64,000 bases of DNA from Acidimicrobiales bacterium (lineage in GTDB: Bacteria; Actinomycetota; Acidimicrobiia; Acidimicrobiales; SZUA-35): assembly GCA_041394265.1 (NCBI GenBank), contig JAWKIO010000005.1:372001-436000 (forward strand). Reading direction: 5' to 3'. Under the pieces are notes generated by a model. The model did no database searches and was not told the origin of the DNA. It saw nothing but the letters and a program-made list of their open reading frames with translations. This document shows, piece after piece, positions 18,825 through 26,397 of the stretch. Positions within the stretch are counted from its first letter, which is position 1. Every line of letters starts with the position of its first letter. Made by a program: the position numbers and the translations under genes.

Positions 18825-19142
18825 TCAGATGCCCAAAACGAGCCGAAGCCCGTCATCGATGTCTTCGAGCAACACGCCAGCGAGGCGGCCCGCTTGCTCG
18901 CCGAGCAGCGACCGGTCGATCAACTCGAGTCCGAGCGGGACAGCGACCGAGTCCTGGGGCAACCCGCTGGCACTCGACGGAAGGAACACGTTGCCGGCGA
19001 GACCAGCGCGCGCAACATTCGAGGTGAGCGGCACGACATGGGTCTGCCACACGGCGACCTCGAGCACCTCGCTGGCCGAAACCACCACGCATGGCCGCCG
19101 CTTGTCGAGATCGATCCAGTAGACACCACCGCGCACTACCAC
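18825..19142 (-). CDS. MazF/PemK-family toxin
   Basis: 105 aa. The N-terminal VVRGGVYWIDLDKRRPCVVVS matches the MazF pattern (G-x-V/I-x-W-x-x-L, then K-x-R-P-x-V-V-V), and VVPLTSNV is the next conserved strand. MazF toxins are ribosome-independent, sequence-specific endoribonucleases. The start overlaps the end of the upstream 77-aa gene by 7 bp, the usual antitoxin-toxin order. Confidence 0.85.
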   Translation of the reverse strand: MVVRGGVYWIDLDKRRPCVVVSASEVLEVAVWQTHVVPLTSNVARAGLAGNVFLPSSASGLPQDSVAVPLGLELIDRSLLGEQAGRLAGVLLEDIDDGLRLVLGI

Positions 19143-19369
19143 GGCGCTGATCGGTCCATTCGCTCCAACGATGCCAACGATTCGGCCCGGGTCGGCGGTG
19201 CGACGGCCGCAAGCTCGGCGTCGACCAGCAATTGTTGCGCAAGGCTCAACCCACGCTGCGATGCTGCGTGACGCCGCAACTGATCGGCCACCCAGGTCGA
19301 GAACGGAACACCGAGCGTCTCGATGATCGGTAGGACGTCGTCGGGAACGCTGATCGTTTTGTTCGGCAC
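19136..19369 (-). CDS. Antitoxin of the MazF pair (ribbon-helix-helix type likely)
   Basis: 77 aa. The N-terminal NKTISVPDDVLPIIETLG resembles a ribbon-helix-helix DNA-binding segment, and the rest is a helical tail that would wrap the toxin. An in-frame ATG at 19384 exists, but the GTG at 19369 fits better: TATGAT ends exactly 6 nt upstream of it and the protein then starts as MPNKTIS, typical of this family. Two ATACGTAT palindromes overlap the promoter and start, fitting self-repression. Confidence 0.75.
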   Translation of the reverse strand: MPNKTISVPDDVLPIIETLGVPFSTWVADQLRRHAASQRGLSLAQQLLVDAELAAVAPPTRAESLASLERMDRSAPW

Positions 19370-19390
19370 ATACGTATCATACATACGTAT
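19367..19390 (-). promoter_or_regulatory. Antitoxin promoter with two palindromic operator half-elements
   Basis: The perfect palindrome ATACGTAT occurs at 19370-19377 and 19383-19390, 13 bp apart, in otherwise GC-rich DNA. On the minus strand TATGAT (19381-19376) lies between them and 6 nt before the GTG start. A ribbon-helix-helix dimer pair could bind this spacing and block transcription. Confidence 0.55.
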
Positions 19391-19392
19391 TC

Positions 19393-19734
19393 TCAGGCGG
19401 CGAACGGCACGACGTTGCTCGGCAGTGATGCCGGTTCGTTGCTGTGCTCGAGGACCGGCAGAACGGCAGACCAGAGCTGATCCCGAAGCAGACCAGCGGG
19501 CTCACCGGTGAGATCGTTGGTGGCGATGATGCCGTCGATGAGATCGCCGAGGACGGCAGGCATCGGACGCTGGCGAAGGGCGACGGCGACGGTGGCCGAG
19601 CCGTCGCTGCGACGGCGGATGGTCCGCCGATTGCTGCCCCGGGGGCGACTACGAAATGACGGGGCCCGATACCCCGCACGACGAGCGGCCCCCGAAAGGC
19701 ACCGGACGGCCTCGGCGAATTCGAGGGATGTCAT
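19393..19734 (-). CDS. Conserved-looking 113-aa protein, function unknown
   Basis: The ATG at 19734 has a good GGAG 7 nt upstream. The N-terminal part is helical (TSLEFAEAVRCLSGAARRAG), then an arginine-rich segment with RSRPRGSNRRTIRRR, then a beta-strand-like GSATVAVALRQRP and a helix. I do not recognise a named domain; the basic middle could bind nucleic acid or a partner. It is 23 bp upstream of the toxin-antitoxin pair on the same strand but the pair has its own promoter, so linkage is unclear. Confidence 0.6.
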   Translation of the reverse strand: MTSLEFAEAVRCLSGAARRAGYRAPSFRSRPRGSNRRTIRRRSDGSATVAVALRQRPMPAVLGDLIDGIIATNDLTGEPAGLLRDQLWSAVLPVLEHSNEPASLPSNVVPFAA

Positions 19735-19819
19735 TGCGATGCTCCTACCCCTGGTCTGAATGGTCTGCTTCCCACAGACACCATTCTGACGATGGGGTGT
19801 GACAGCGCCGTTCGCTTCG

Positions 19820-19926
19820 CTCACTTCCCGAGTTTCCTCGCTCCGCTCCGAAACATCGCCGGCCGTTCGGACGGGCTCACTTCCCGAGTTTCCTCGCTCC
19901 GCTCCGAAATATCGCCGGCCGTTCGC
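19820..19926. repeat. Two 51-bp direct repeats
   Basis: The same 51-bp sequence occurs at 19820-19870 and 19876-19926, differing at one base (AAACATC versus AAATATC). It lies just past the 3' end of the minus-strand crotonase gene. The text is rich in the CTTCG/CGCTCCGCTCC words typical of dispersed actinobacterial intergenic repeats. Confidence 0.8.
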
Positions 19927-19945
19927 GGGCGGGGCGAGGCAGCGG

Positions 19946-20695
19946 CTACCGGAAGCCGGCCAGGCGTTGGTCGGTGTCGGTGAACGGGTAGTCGTGCTCG
20001 GCCTCGTAGGCGAGGCCAGCCTCGATGCCCAGCTGCTCGGCGGCGTTGAAGAGGTCCTTGTAGGCGACGAATGACTCGGCGCTGTTCTCCTTCATCTCGT
20101 CGGCCAGAGCGGCCACGGTGTCTCGGAGGTCGTCCCGCGGCACGGACACTGCCGCCAAACCCCAAGCGGCAGCCTCGGCACCGGTGAAGTTGCGGGCGGT
20201 GTAGGACAGGTAGCGGGCCCGGGCCAGGCCGACCAACGCCGGGAGCCGCTGGCTCATGCCCCAGGTCGGGCGGAGGCCCCACTTGGCATGGGTGTCGCCG
20301 AACTTGGCCTCGTCGGCGGCAACGATGACATCGCAGGCCAGCGCCAGTTCGAGGGCCCCGGTGAAGCAGAAACCGTTGACGGCGGCGATGACCGGCTTGG
20401 GCATGGTGGACAGCGTCGACGTGAGCTGGCGGGCCGGGAGATCGAGGATGTCGCCAACCTTGCCGTCGACGAGCTCCCGCTCGCCGAGCGCTTTCAGGTC
20501 GACACCGGCGCTGAAGGCACGGCCGTTGCCGGTGAAGACCACGACTCGCACCGAAGCGTCGCCGGCGGCGGCCTCGGCGGCCGCATTCAGCTCGGCGAGC
20601 ATCGTCGGCGTGATGGCGTTGAGCGCATCGGGTCGGTCGAGGGTGATGGTCGCCACCGCATCGGCGACGTCGTACTGGATCTCGGTGTAGGTCAC
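19946..20695 (-). CDS. Enoyl-CoA hydratase/isomerase-family protein, atypical active site
   Basis: 249 aa with the crotonase fold: LDRPDALNAI, the oxyanion-hole strand AFSAGVDL and the second oxyanion motif NGFCFTGALELALACD. When aligned on rat enoyl-CoA hydratase, the two catalytic glutamates are replaced: FGDTH has His where Glu144 should be, and VGLARARY has Tyr at Glu164. It is thus unlikely to be a standard hydratase; isomerase, hydrolase or other crotonase chemistry is possible. GTG start at 20695 with TAGGTT 6 nt upstream. Confidence 0.82.
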   Translation of the reverse strand: MTYTEIQYDVADAVATITLDRPDALNAITPTMLAELNAAAEAAAGDASVRVVVFTGNGRAFSAGVDLKALGERELVDGKVGDILDLPARQLTSTLSTMPKPVIAAVNGFCFTGALELALACDVIVAADEAKFGDTHAKWGLRPTWGMSQRLPALVGLARARYLSYTARNFTGAEAAAWGLAAVSVPRDDLRDTVAALADEMKENSAESFVAYKDLFNAAEQLGIEAGLAYEAEHDYPFTDTDQRLAGFR

Positions 20696-20731
20696 CGGAC
20701 GAACCTACCAATCCGGCACACTTTGCGGGTG
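20693..20731. promoter_or_regulatory. Back-to-back leaderless-type promoters
   Basis: On the minus strand TAGGTT (20707-20702) is 6 nt before the GTG of the crotonase gene. On the plus strand CACACT (20717-20722) is 6 nt before the GTG at 20729. The two start codons are only 33 bp apart and the hexamers 9 bp apart, so the two polymerases would compete. Confidence 0.45.
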
Positions 20732-21556
20732 ACCTCCGCTCCACTCGGCGCACCTCCGCTCATCGCCGTCACCCCCGGGCGCCGAACCGTCGACACTTGG
20801 ATCCATCCCGAGCACGACCTCTACACGATCGACCCCGAATACCTCGATGCCGTCACCGAAGCCGGCGGGATCCCGGCGCTCGTCCCGTGGGTCGAGGGAG
20901 CCGACGACGACGAACGACTCGCCCGGGCCCGGGTGGTGATGGCGCAGTTCGACGGGTTGCTACTGACCGGTGGCGACGACGTCGACCCCGACTATTACGG
21001 TCACGAACCCGACGGCGCCCGCAATTGGGATCGTCGAGCCGACGACTCCGACACCGCCCTCCTGCACGCCGCGCTCGAGCAACACAAGCCGATTCTCGCC
21101 ATCTGCCGTGGACTCCAGATCGCCACCGTCGGACTCGGCGGACTGCTGCACCAGCACATCCATGGCACCTCGGTGTGGCACCGTCCGCCCAACGACACCG
21201 GCGATCGGGTGGCCGACGCCGAGGAGTTCCTCGGCCGCCGCCATCGGGTCGAGCTGGAGAAGAACTCGACCGTCTCGCTGATCTTCGGCGGCGCCACCCA
21301 CATCGAGACCAACTCGATGCACCATCAGGCCGCGGTCGATGCCGAGGACCAGCCGCTGGCGGTCGTCGGTCGAGCGCTCGACGGGTCCGTCGAAGCGATG
21401 GAATGGGCCGACGAGAACCTCGTCGCCGTTCAGTGGCATCCGGAACGTCAGACCGACGAAGGACATCATGTGCTGTTCGAATGGCTCGTCGACTATTCCC
21501 GGCTACAGGCAGACGCCCGCCGCGATCTGCGCCGAACTCAACGCTGGCACCGATGA
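20729..21556 (+). CDS. Class I glutamine amidotransferase (gamma-glutamyl-GABA hydrolase-like)
   Basis: 275 aa, GTG start. Peptidase C26/PuuD-like features: LLLTGGDDVDPDYYG, nucleophile Cys in AICRGLQI, and the His-Glu of VQWHPER. Such enzymes cleave gamma-glutamyl bonds, for example gamma-glutamyl-GABA in putrescine breakdown, but no other polyamine genes are nearby. The stop overlaps the start of the nuclease gene (ATGA), so the two are cotranslated. A long in-frame extension upstream into the crotonase gene was rejected. Confidence 0.85.
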   Translation: MTSAPLGAPPLIAVTPGRRTVDTWIHPEHDLYTIDPEYLDAVTEAGGIPALVPWVEGADDDERLARARVVMAQFDGLLLTGGDDVDPDYYGHEPDGARNWDRRADDSDTALLHAALEQHKPILAICRGLQIATVGLGGLLHQHIHGTSVWHRPPNDTGDRVADAEEFLGRRHRVELEKNSTVSLIFGGATHIETNSMHHQAAVDAEDQPLAVVGRALDGSVEAMEWADENLVAVQWHPERQTDEGHHVLFEWLVDYSRLQADARRDLRRTQRWHR

Positions 21557-22506
21557 CCGAACAGCACCAGATCCCCGTCGCTCCCTCGCTCAACCCGGCG
21601 CAGCAGGAGGTCCTCGACCAGCTCGGGTCGACCGATCGGCCGACCTTCCGTGACGATCTGCGCGATCACCTGCGAGCCGAGATCGAGGCGGTGCTCGCTC
21701 CCCTCGCCGAGCAGGTCCCCGATCCCCCGCTCTACCTCTCCAAACACAAGCTCTCGATGCTGCATGGCTGCGAGTCCCGCTTCATTGCGTCCGAGAACGA
21801 GGACTTCGAGTGGACCGTCGCCTCGGCCCGCGGCACGGTCGCCCACAAGGCCATCGAACTGTGGGTGGCTCGGCGGGGCGAGCCGACCCCGCTCGACCTG
21901 GTCGACGACGCCATGGAACGTCTGATCGCCGACGGCCGCAACATCGCCGACTGGCTCGTGTCGTTGTCAGAAGGCGAACGGGCGGAGCTGGTCGGTCGGG
22001 TCAACGACTTCGTGGTCACGTTCGTCGACACGTTCCCGCCGCTCAAGCGACAGTGGGCGCCCGTCGCCGAGTCACGGGTGCGGGCCGACCTGTGCGACGA
22101 CCAGATCGTGCTCGCCGGCACCATCGACCTCAGCCTCGGTCGGGTGCGGGGCAACCAGGCGGGCAAGGTCATCATCGACCTCAAGACCGGCAAGCCCGTC
22201 AGCAGTCACGTGGAGGATCTGCGGTTCTACGCCCTGCTCGAGGCACTCCGGTTCGGGATCCCACCCCGCCTGCTGGTCAATTACTACCTCGACGCCGGAC
22301 AGGCCCGGACCGAAGACGTCACCGAGGATCTGCTGTGGTCGACCGTCCGCCGGGTCACCGATGCGGTCGAGCGCTATGTCGCCATCGAGTCCGGCGACCG
22401 CGAGCCCAACCGGATCCCCAGCCACAGTTGCCGCTGGTGCCCACTCGCCAGCGAGTGCGACGAAGGTCAGGCCTTCCTCCGCTCCCTCGACGACGACGAT
22501 CTCTGA
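21553..22506 (+). CDS. RecB-like PD-(D/E)XK nuclease with Fe-S cluster cysteines
   Basis: 317 aa. Nuclease motifs are GTVAHKAIE (catalytic His region), LAGTIDLSLG and VIIDLKTGKP (the D-x-K core). Four cysteines follow the AddB/Cas4 pattern: Cys73 near the N-terminus (LHGCESRF), then Cys293, Cys296 and Cys302 (CRWCPLASEC) at the C-terminus, which in that family hold a 4Fe-4S cluster. No helicase domain is fused and no recB, addAB or cas genes are nearby. A DNA-end processing nuclease is likely; its partner is unknown. Confidence 0.85.
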   Translation: MTEQHQIPVAPSLNPAQQEVLDQLGSTDRPTFRDDLRDHLRAEIEAVLAPLAEQVPDPPLYLSKHKLSMLHGCESRFIASENEDFEWTVASARGTVAHKAIELWVARRGEPTPLDLVDDAMERLIADGRNIADWLVSLSEGERAELVGRVNDFVVTFVDTFPPLKRQWAPVAESRVRADLCDDQIVLAGTIDLSLGRVRGNQAGKVIIDLKTGKPVSSHVEDLRFYALLEALRFGIPPRLLVNYYLDAGQARTEDVTEDLLWSTVRRVTDAVERYVAIESGDREPNRIPSHSCRWCPLASECDEGQAFLRSLDDDDL

Positions 22507-22573
22507 CCCCTCACGCGGCCGCTCCGCCCGTCAGGCAAGCTGGCCCACGCCCCGTCAGCCCCCCGGTCACACT

Positions 22574-22680
22574 CGTTCTGTGCGTCAAACGCGTCGCCCC
22601 ACCCGATCTGTGCGTCACACTTCCCGGCTGCGGGAACTTTGACGCACAGAACGGGATTTGCGGTGAGAATGACGCACAGA
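22574..22680. repeat. Nested inverted-repeat element between convergent genes
   Basis: A perfect 16-bp inverted repeat has arms at 22574-22589 (CGTTCTGTGCGTCAAA) and 22638-22653. A second pair built on the same word (TCTGTGCGTCA at 22607-22617 and its complement at 22670-22680) is interleaved with it. A small TTCCCG-GCTG-CGGGAA hairpin sits in the middle (22621-22636). The element lies between convergent genes and could end transcription from both sides, or be a mobile REP-like element. Confidence 0.75.
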
Positions 22681-22707
22681 AACCGGGGGCGACGCTAGCC
22701 GTCGGTG

Positions 22708-24351
22708 TCAGAGGGACTCGTACTCGCCCTTGGTCCAGTCATCGCGGAGCTTGAACTTCTGGATCTTGCCCGAGCCGGTGAGCGGGAACTCCTCGAGCGA
22801 GAACCAGTGGGCCGGGGTCTTGTGGGGAGCGAGGTGCTCACGCAGGTGGGCGAACAACGCCGCCTTGTCGAGCTCGGTGCCCGGCGCCGGGCGGATGAAC
22901 GCGCCGACCACCTCGCCGAACCGGTCGTCGGGCAGACCGACGACGGCGACTTCGGCCACATCGTCGCGAGCGAAGAGCAGATCCTCGAGCTCGCGGGGAT
23001 AGATGTTCTCGCCGCCCCGGATGATCATGTCCTTCAGACGCCCCTCGACCGTGCAGTAGCCCCGCTCGTCCATGGCGCAGAGGTCGCCGGTGTGGAGCCA
23101 GCCGTCGGCGTCGATCGCCTCGGCGGTGGCCTCGGGCATCTCGAAGTAGCCGTGCATCACGTGATAGCCGCGGGTGAGGTACTCACCGATCTCGCCGATG
23201 GGGACCACGTCGCCGGTCTCGGGATCGACGATCTTGATCTCGGTCTGTGGCATGGCCACACCGATCGTGCCGCCCTTGTCTTCGGCCGAGTCGGAGGGGC
23301 GGGTCATCGATGCCACGGGTGAACACTCGGTCTGGCCGAACACGATGACGAAGTCGACCCCGAGCGTCTCCTCGATCCGGCGGACCAGCGGCGCCGGCAC
23401 GGTCGAGCCGCCCGACACGATGGTGGTCATCGAGGACAAGTCGCGTGCGGCGAAGTCGGGATGCTCCATCAGCGCCACCAACATGGTGGGTACCCCGCCC
23501 ATGATCGCCACCTTCTCGGACTCGATGAGCTCGAGCACGAGGGCCGGGTCGAACATCAGCACCGGGATGTGGGTGGCTTCGAGTGCCAGGGCGCCAAGGG
23601 TACCGAGCACGCAGCCACCGGTGTGGAACAGGGGCATCGGGTTGGCCCAGGCGCAACCCTTGGGACCGCCACCGAGGATCGCGGTGTGCTTGCCGTTGTT
23701 GCAGATGCCTCGGTGGTGCAGCAGCGCACCCTTGGGGAACCCGGTGGTGCCCGAGGTGTATTGGATCTGCGCCGGGTCGTCGGGAGTGATGACGGGCAGT
23801 TCGGTGTCGTCGGGGGCCGAGGCCATGAAGTCGTCCCACTCGTCGAGTCGGATCACCTCCCGCAGTTCGCTCAGCTCGGGTCGGACCGACTCGAGGGTGG
23901 CGAGCATGGGGTTGCCGCGGAACTCGGGCAGCACGAAGATCCCTGCCGCTCGCGACTGCGTGAGCACGTAGGCGACCTCACGGGCCTGGAACGCCGGGTT
24001 GACGGTGACGAGGACGACCCCGGCCAGACCGGCACCGAGTTCGAGGACGACCCATTCGGGAACGTTCGGTGCCCAGATCGCCACCCGTTCGCCCTTTTCG
24101 AAGCGAGCGAGGAGGGCACGGGCGCACCGCTCGGCATCGGCCAGCAACTCGGTGTAGGTCCACTTCCGTCGTGCCGCCGGGTCGTGGACGCCGGCCATGA
24201 GGGCGGTGCGATCCGGGGCCGAGGCCACCGCCGAGCGCAGCATGTCGCCGACGGTCAGTTCCTCGACCGGCAGATCGGCGGTGGCCTGCCAGTGCGACAT
24301 GGTGAGGGGCAGCGTGTTCGTCGAGCCAGTGTTCATCTCGCCAGTGTTCAT
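22708..24351 (-). CDS. Acyl-CoA synthetase (AMP-dependent synthetase/ligase)
   Basis: 547 aa. It activates a carboxylic acid to acyl-AMP and then acyl-CoA. The P-loop motif YTSGTTGFPKGALLHHR, FGQTECSP, GWLHTGDL, GRLKDMIIRGGENIYP and the C-terminal catalytic lysine in GSGKIQKFKLR are all present. Length and motifs fit medium/long-chain fatty acyl-CoA ligases. The ATG at 24351 has a strong GGAGG 7 bases upstream. A 15-bp tandem duplication (GAGATGAACACTGGC) at the start gives a second in-frame ATG five codons on. It is 16 bp downstream of the MOSC gene. Confidence 0.92.
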   Translation of the reverse strand: MNTGEMNTGSTNTLPLTMSHWQATADLPVEELTVGDMLRSAVASAPDRTALMAGVHDPAARRKWTYTELLADAERCARALLARFEKGERVAIWAPNVPEWVVLELGAGLAGVVLVTVNPAFQAREVAYVLTQSRAAGIFVLPEFRGNPMLATLESVRPELSELREVIRLDEWDDFMASAPDDTELPVITPDDPAQIQYTSGTTGFPKGALLHHRGICNNGKHTAILGGGPKGCAWANPMPLFHTGGCVLGTLGALALEATHIPVLMFDPALVLELIESEKVAIMGGVPTMLVALMEHPDFAARDLSSMTTIVSGGSTVPAPLVRRIEETLGVDFVIVFGQTECSPVASMTRPSDSAEDKGGTIGVAMPQTEIKIVDPETGDVVPIGEIGEYLTRGYHVMHGYFEMPEATAEAIDADGWLHTGDLCAMDERGYCTVEGRLKDMIIRGGENIYPRELEDLLFARDDVAEVAVVGLPDDRFGEVVGAFIRPAPGTELDKAALFAHLREHLAPHKTPAHWFSLEEFPLTGSGKIQKFKLRDDWTKGEYESL

Positions 24352-24367
24352 CTCGGGTCCTCCGGGG

Positions 24368-25093
24368 TCAGGCGGGCTGCGCCGTCACGGCGTCGCCGAG
24401 TCGGATGGTGCCAGAGGCGAGCACGTTGCCGCCAACGGACAGGTTCGAGCCGCGTTCGGCATTGATCGTCCGCAGCACGTCGAGATCGCGTTCGAGGCCC
24501 GGCTGTGGTCGGGTGATCATCACGCATCGATCGATCGGCTTGTTCATCACCAGTGTTGCGCTCGAGCCGATGCGCACATTGCTGCCGACCAGGTCGTCCT
24601 CGCCGGAGCCGTCGAGCACGAGGTTGGTGCGGAATCGGCGGATGTCCCACTCACCGAGCGAGGTGGTGCTGACCATCGACACTCGCGACTTCGTGGAATC
24701 GTGGAACGAGCCGGTCGGCCCCGACCACGACACCCAGGGAGCGGCGTCTTCGTGCTCGGCGTCGGTCGGCGACTCGAAGGTGCCCGACGTGTCGGCGCCG
24801 GCGCGGCGCAGCTCGATCGGCTCGCCGAGCCACGCCGACAGCGCAGCGTCGTCGCCGGCCACCGATCCATCAGGCAGTATGATCTCGGGCCGGCCGTCGA
24901 CGAGCTTCGCCGACGCGAACAGCAGCTCCGGCCGTCGGCGAGCGGTCAGGATCTTGCCGGAGGCCACGTGGAGGAGTCCCCACCCGCGGTCCCCGTGGAG
25001 GCCGGTGTCGGTGATCTCGACCTCGTCGAGGCGCTCGCCGCCGAGCGACTTGACCGGGTACCGCCAGATCTGGGCAATCGTGAGTTCAGCCAT
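24368..25093 (-). CDS. MOSC-domain protein
   Basis: 241 aa. An N-terminal beta-barrel (MOSC_N, AQIWRYPVKSLGGERL) and a C-terminal MOSC domain (FRTNLVLDG, then PIDRCVMITRPQPG with the conserved cysteine that binds molybdenum cofactor in mARC/YcbX relatives). The family carries sulfur or Mo cofactor and often reduces N-hydroxylated compounds. Before the IS insertion its start lay 12 bp after the flippase-like gene's stop, so it was probably the third gene of a maf-flippase-MOSC operon. Confidence 0.88.
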   Translation of the reverse strand: MAELTIAQIWRYPVKSLGGERLDEVEITDTGLHGDRGWGLLHVASGKILTARRRPELLFASAKLVDGRPEIILPDGSVAGDDAALSAWLGEPIELRRAGADTSGTFESPTDAEHEDAAPWVSWSGPTGSFHDSTKSRVSMVSTTSLGEWDIRRFRTNLVLDGSGEDDLVGSNVRIGSSATLVMNKPIDRCVMITRPQPGLERDLDVLRTINAERGSNLSVGGNVLASGTIRLGDAVTAQPA

Positions 25094-25105
25094 ACCGGCC
25101 GAACC

Positions 25106-26397
25106 CTAGCAGGGTGCTGAAGTTCGTCTGATTGGGGCTCGCGTTCTGGGCGGGGATCGAAAATACTGGTGGGTATGCGTGGAACGCCTGATCGCCAGTT
25201 GTCGATGTTGTCGTCGCTCTCGACCGAGGACCTGATCCCGACCGATCATCCGATCCGCCGGATCCGGGCTGTGGTCGACGAAGTCCTGGCTGGCATGGAT
25301 GACCGGTTCGATGCCATGTACGCGGACTCGGGCCGCCGCAGCGTGCCGCCCGAGACCCTGTTGAAGGCGACGGTGTTGATGGCGCTCTACTCGATCCGTT
25401 CCGAGCGGGCGTTCTGTGAACGGTTGAACTACGACATGTTGTTCAAGTGGTTCCTCGACATGGCGATCGATGATCGGGCGTTCGATCCGACCACGTTCAC
25501 CAAGAACCGTCAACGCCTGTTGGATCATGCGATCGCGGACGAGTTCTTCGCCGCCGTCGTCGCCCAGGCCAGGTTGCGGCGCTACACCTCCTCGGAACAC
25601 TTCAGCGTGGACGGCACGCTGTTGCAGGCGTGGGCATCGAACAAGAGCTTCAAACCCAACGACAGGTCCGACGACGACGGCGACGGGAACGGGTTCAAGG
25701 GCCGCAACGCCGAGGTCGACTTCAAAGGCCAGCGGCGATCGAACAAGACCCACACCTCCACGACCGATCCCGAAGCGATGCTGTTCCGGAAGTCTTCCAA
25801 CGCCGCAGCAGAGCTGTCCTACATGGGGCATCTGTTGATCGAGAACCGGTCCGGCCTGATCGTCGATGTCGAGCTGACCCAAGCGACCGGTTACGCCGAG
25901 CGGGACTGCGCGACCGAGATGCTCAAACGGTTGCCGGCATCGGGTCGGCGTCGGACCGTGGCGGCGGACAAGAGCTATGACACCAAAGACTTCGTGGCCG
26001 GAGTCCGGGAGTTGGGGTTCACCCCGCATGTCGCGCAGAACACCTCGAATCGTCGCTCCGCGATCGATGGCCGCACCACCCGGCACGAGGGCTACCGCAC
26101 GTCGCTGCGGATCCGGAAACGCGTGGAGGAACCCTTCGGTTGGATCAAGACCGTCGGGGCGGGCCGCAAGCTCCGCTACATCGGCCAGACCAAGAACCGG
26201 GCCTGGCTCAAGATCGAGGCAGCGACCTACAACCTGATCCGGATCTGCGCCCTCGACACCGCCACACCAGCCTGAAGCCAGGGCCCCGACAGCTACCCGA
26301 GCCGGTCCTCCGGCCAGCCCAGGGCCACGAGAACCAGCCAGCCCTACCGATCCCGACCAGAACCGCCGCTACAAGCCGATTTTCCGCGCCCTGCTAG
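25106..26397 (+). mobile_element. Complete IS5-type insertion sequence with CTAG target duplication
   Basis: The element spans 25110-26393 (1284 bp). Its ends are imperfect inverted repeats: left CAGGGTGCTGAAGTTC, right (complement) CAGGGCGCGGAAAATC, 12 of 16 identical. CTAG flanks it at 25106-25109 and 26394-26397 and fits the 4-bp YTAR duplication known for IS5. It carries one transposase gene. The right CTAG supplies the TAG stop of the neighbouring minus-strand gene. Confidence 0.85.
25175..26275 (+). CDS. IS5-family DDE transposase
   Basis: 366 aa. An N-terminal DUF772-like helical domain (residues about 25-130) is followed by a DDE catalytic core: Asp in SVDGTLLQAW, Asp in VAADKSYDTKDF and Glu in RVEEPFGWIKTV. 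The gene is uninterrupted, so the element may still be mobile. An alternative GTG start lies two codons upstream (25169); the ATG has GGTGGG directly before it. Orientation is opposite to the genes on either side. Confidence 0.92.
   Translation: MRGTPDRQLSMLSSLSTEDLIPTDHPIRRIRAVVDEVLAGMDDRFDAMYADSGRRSVPPETLLKATVLMALYSIRSERAFCERLNYDMLFKWFLDMAIDDRAFDPTTFTKNRQRLLDHAIADEFFAAVVAQARLRRYTSSEHFSVDGTLLQAWASNKSFKPNDRSDDDGDGNGFKGRNAEVDFKGQRRSNKTHTSTTDPEAMLFRKSSNAAAELSYMGHLLIENRSGLIVDVELTQATGYAERDCATEMLKRLPASGRRRTVAADKSYDTKDFVAGVRELGFTPHVAQNTSNRRSAIDGRTTRHEGYRTSLRIRKRVEEPFGWIKTVGAGRKLRYIGQTKNRAWLKIEAATYNLIRICALDTATPA

Noticed and set aside
20288..20728. N-terminal extension of the amidotransferase frame
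   Set aside because: Antisense to the crotonase gene and not part of the C26 family; GTG at 20729 has the -10 signal.
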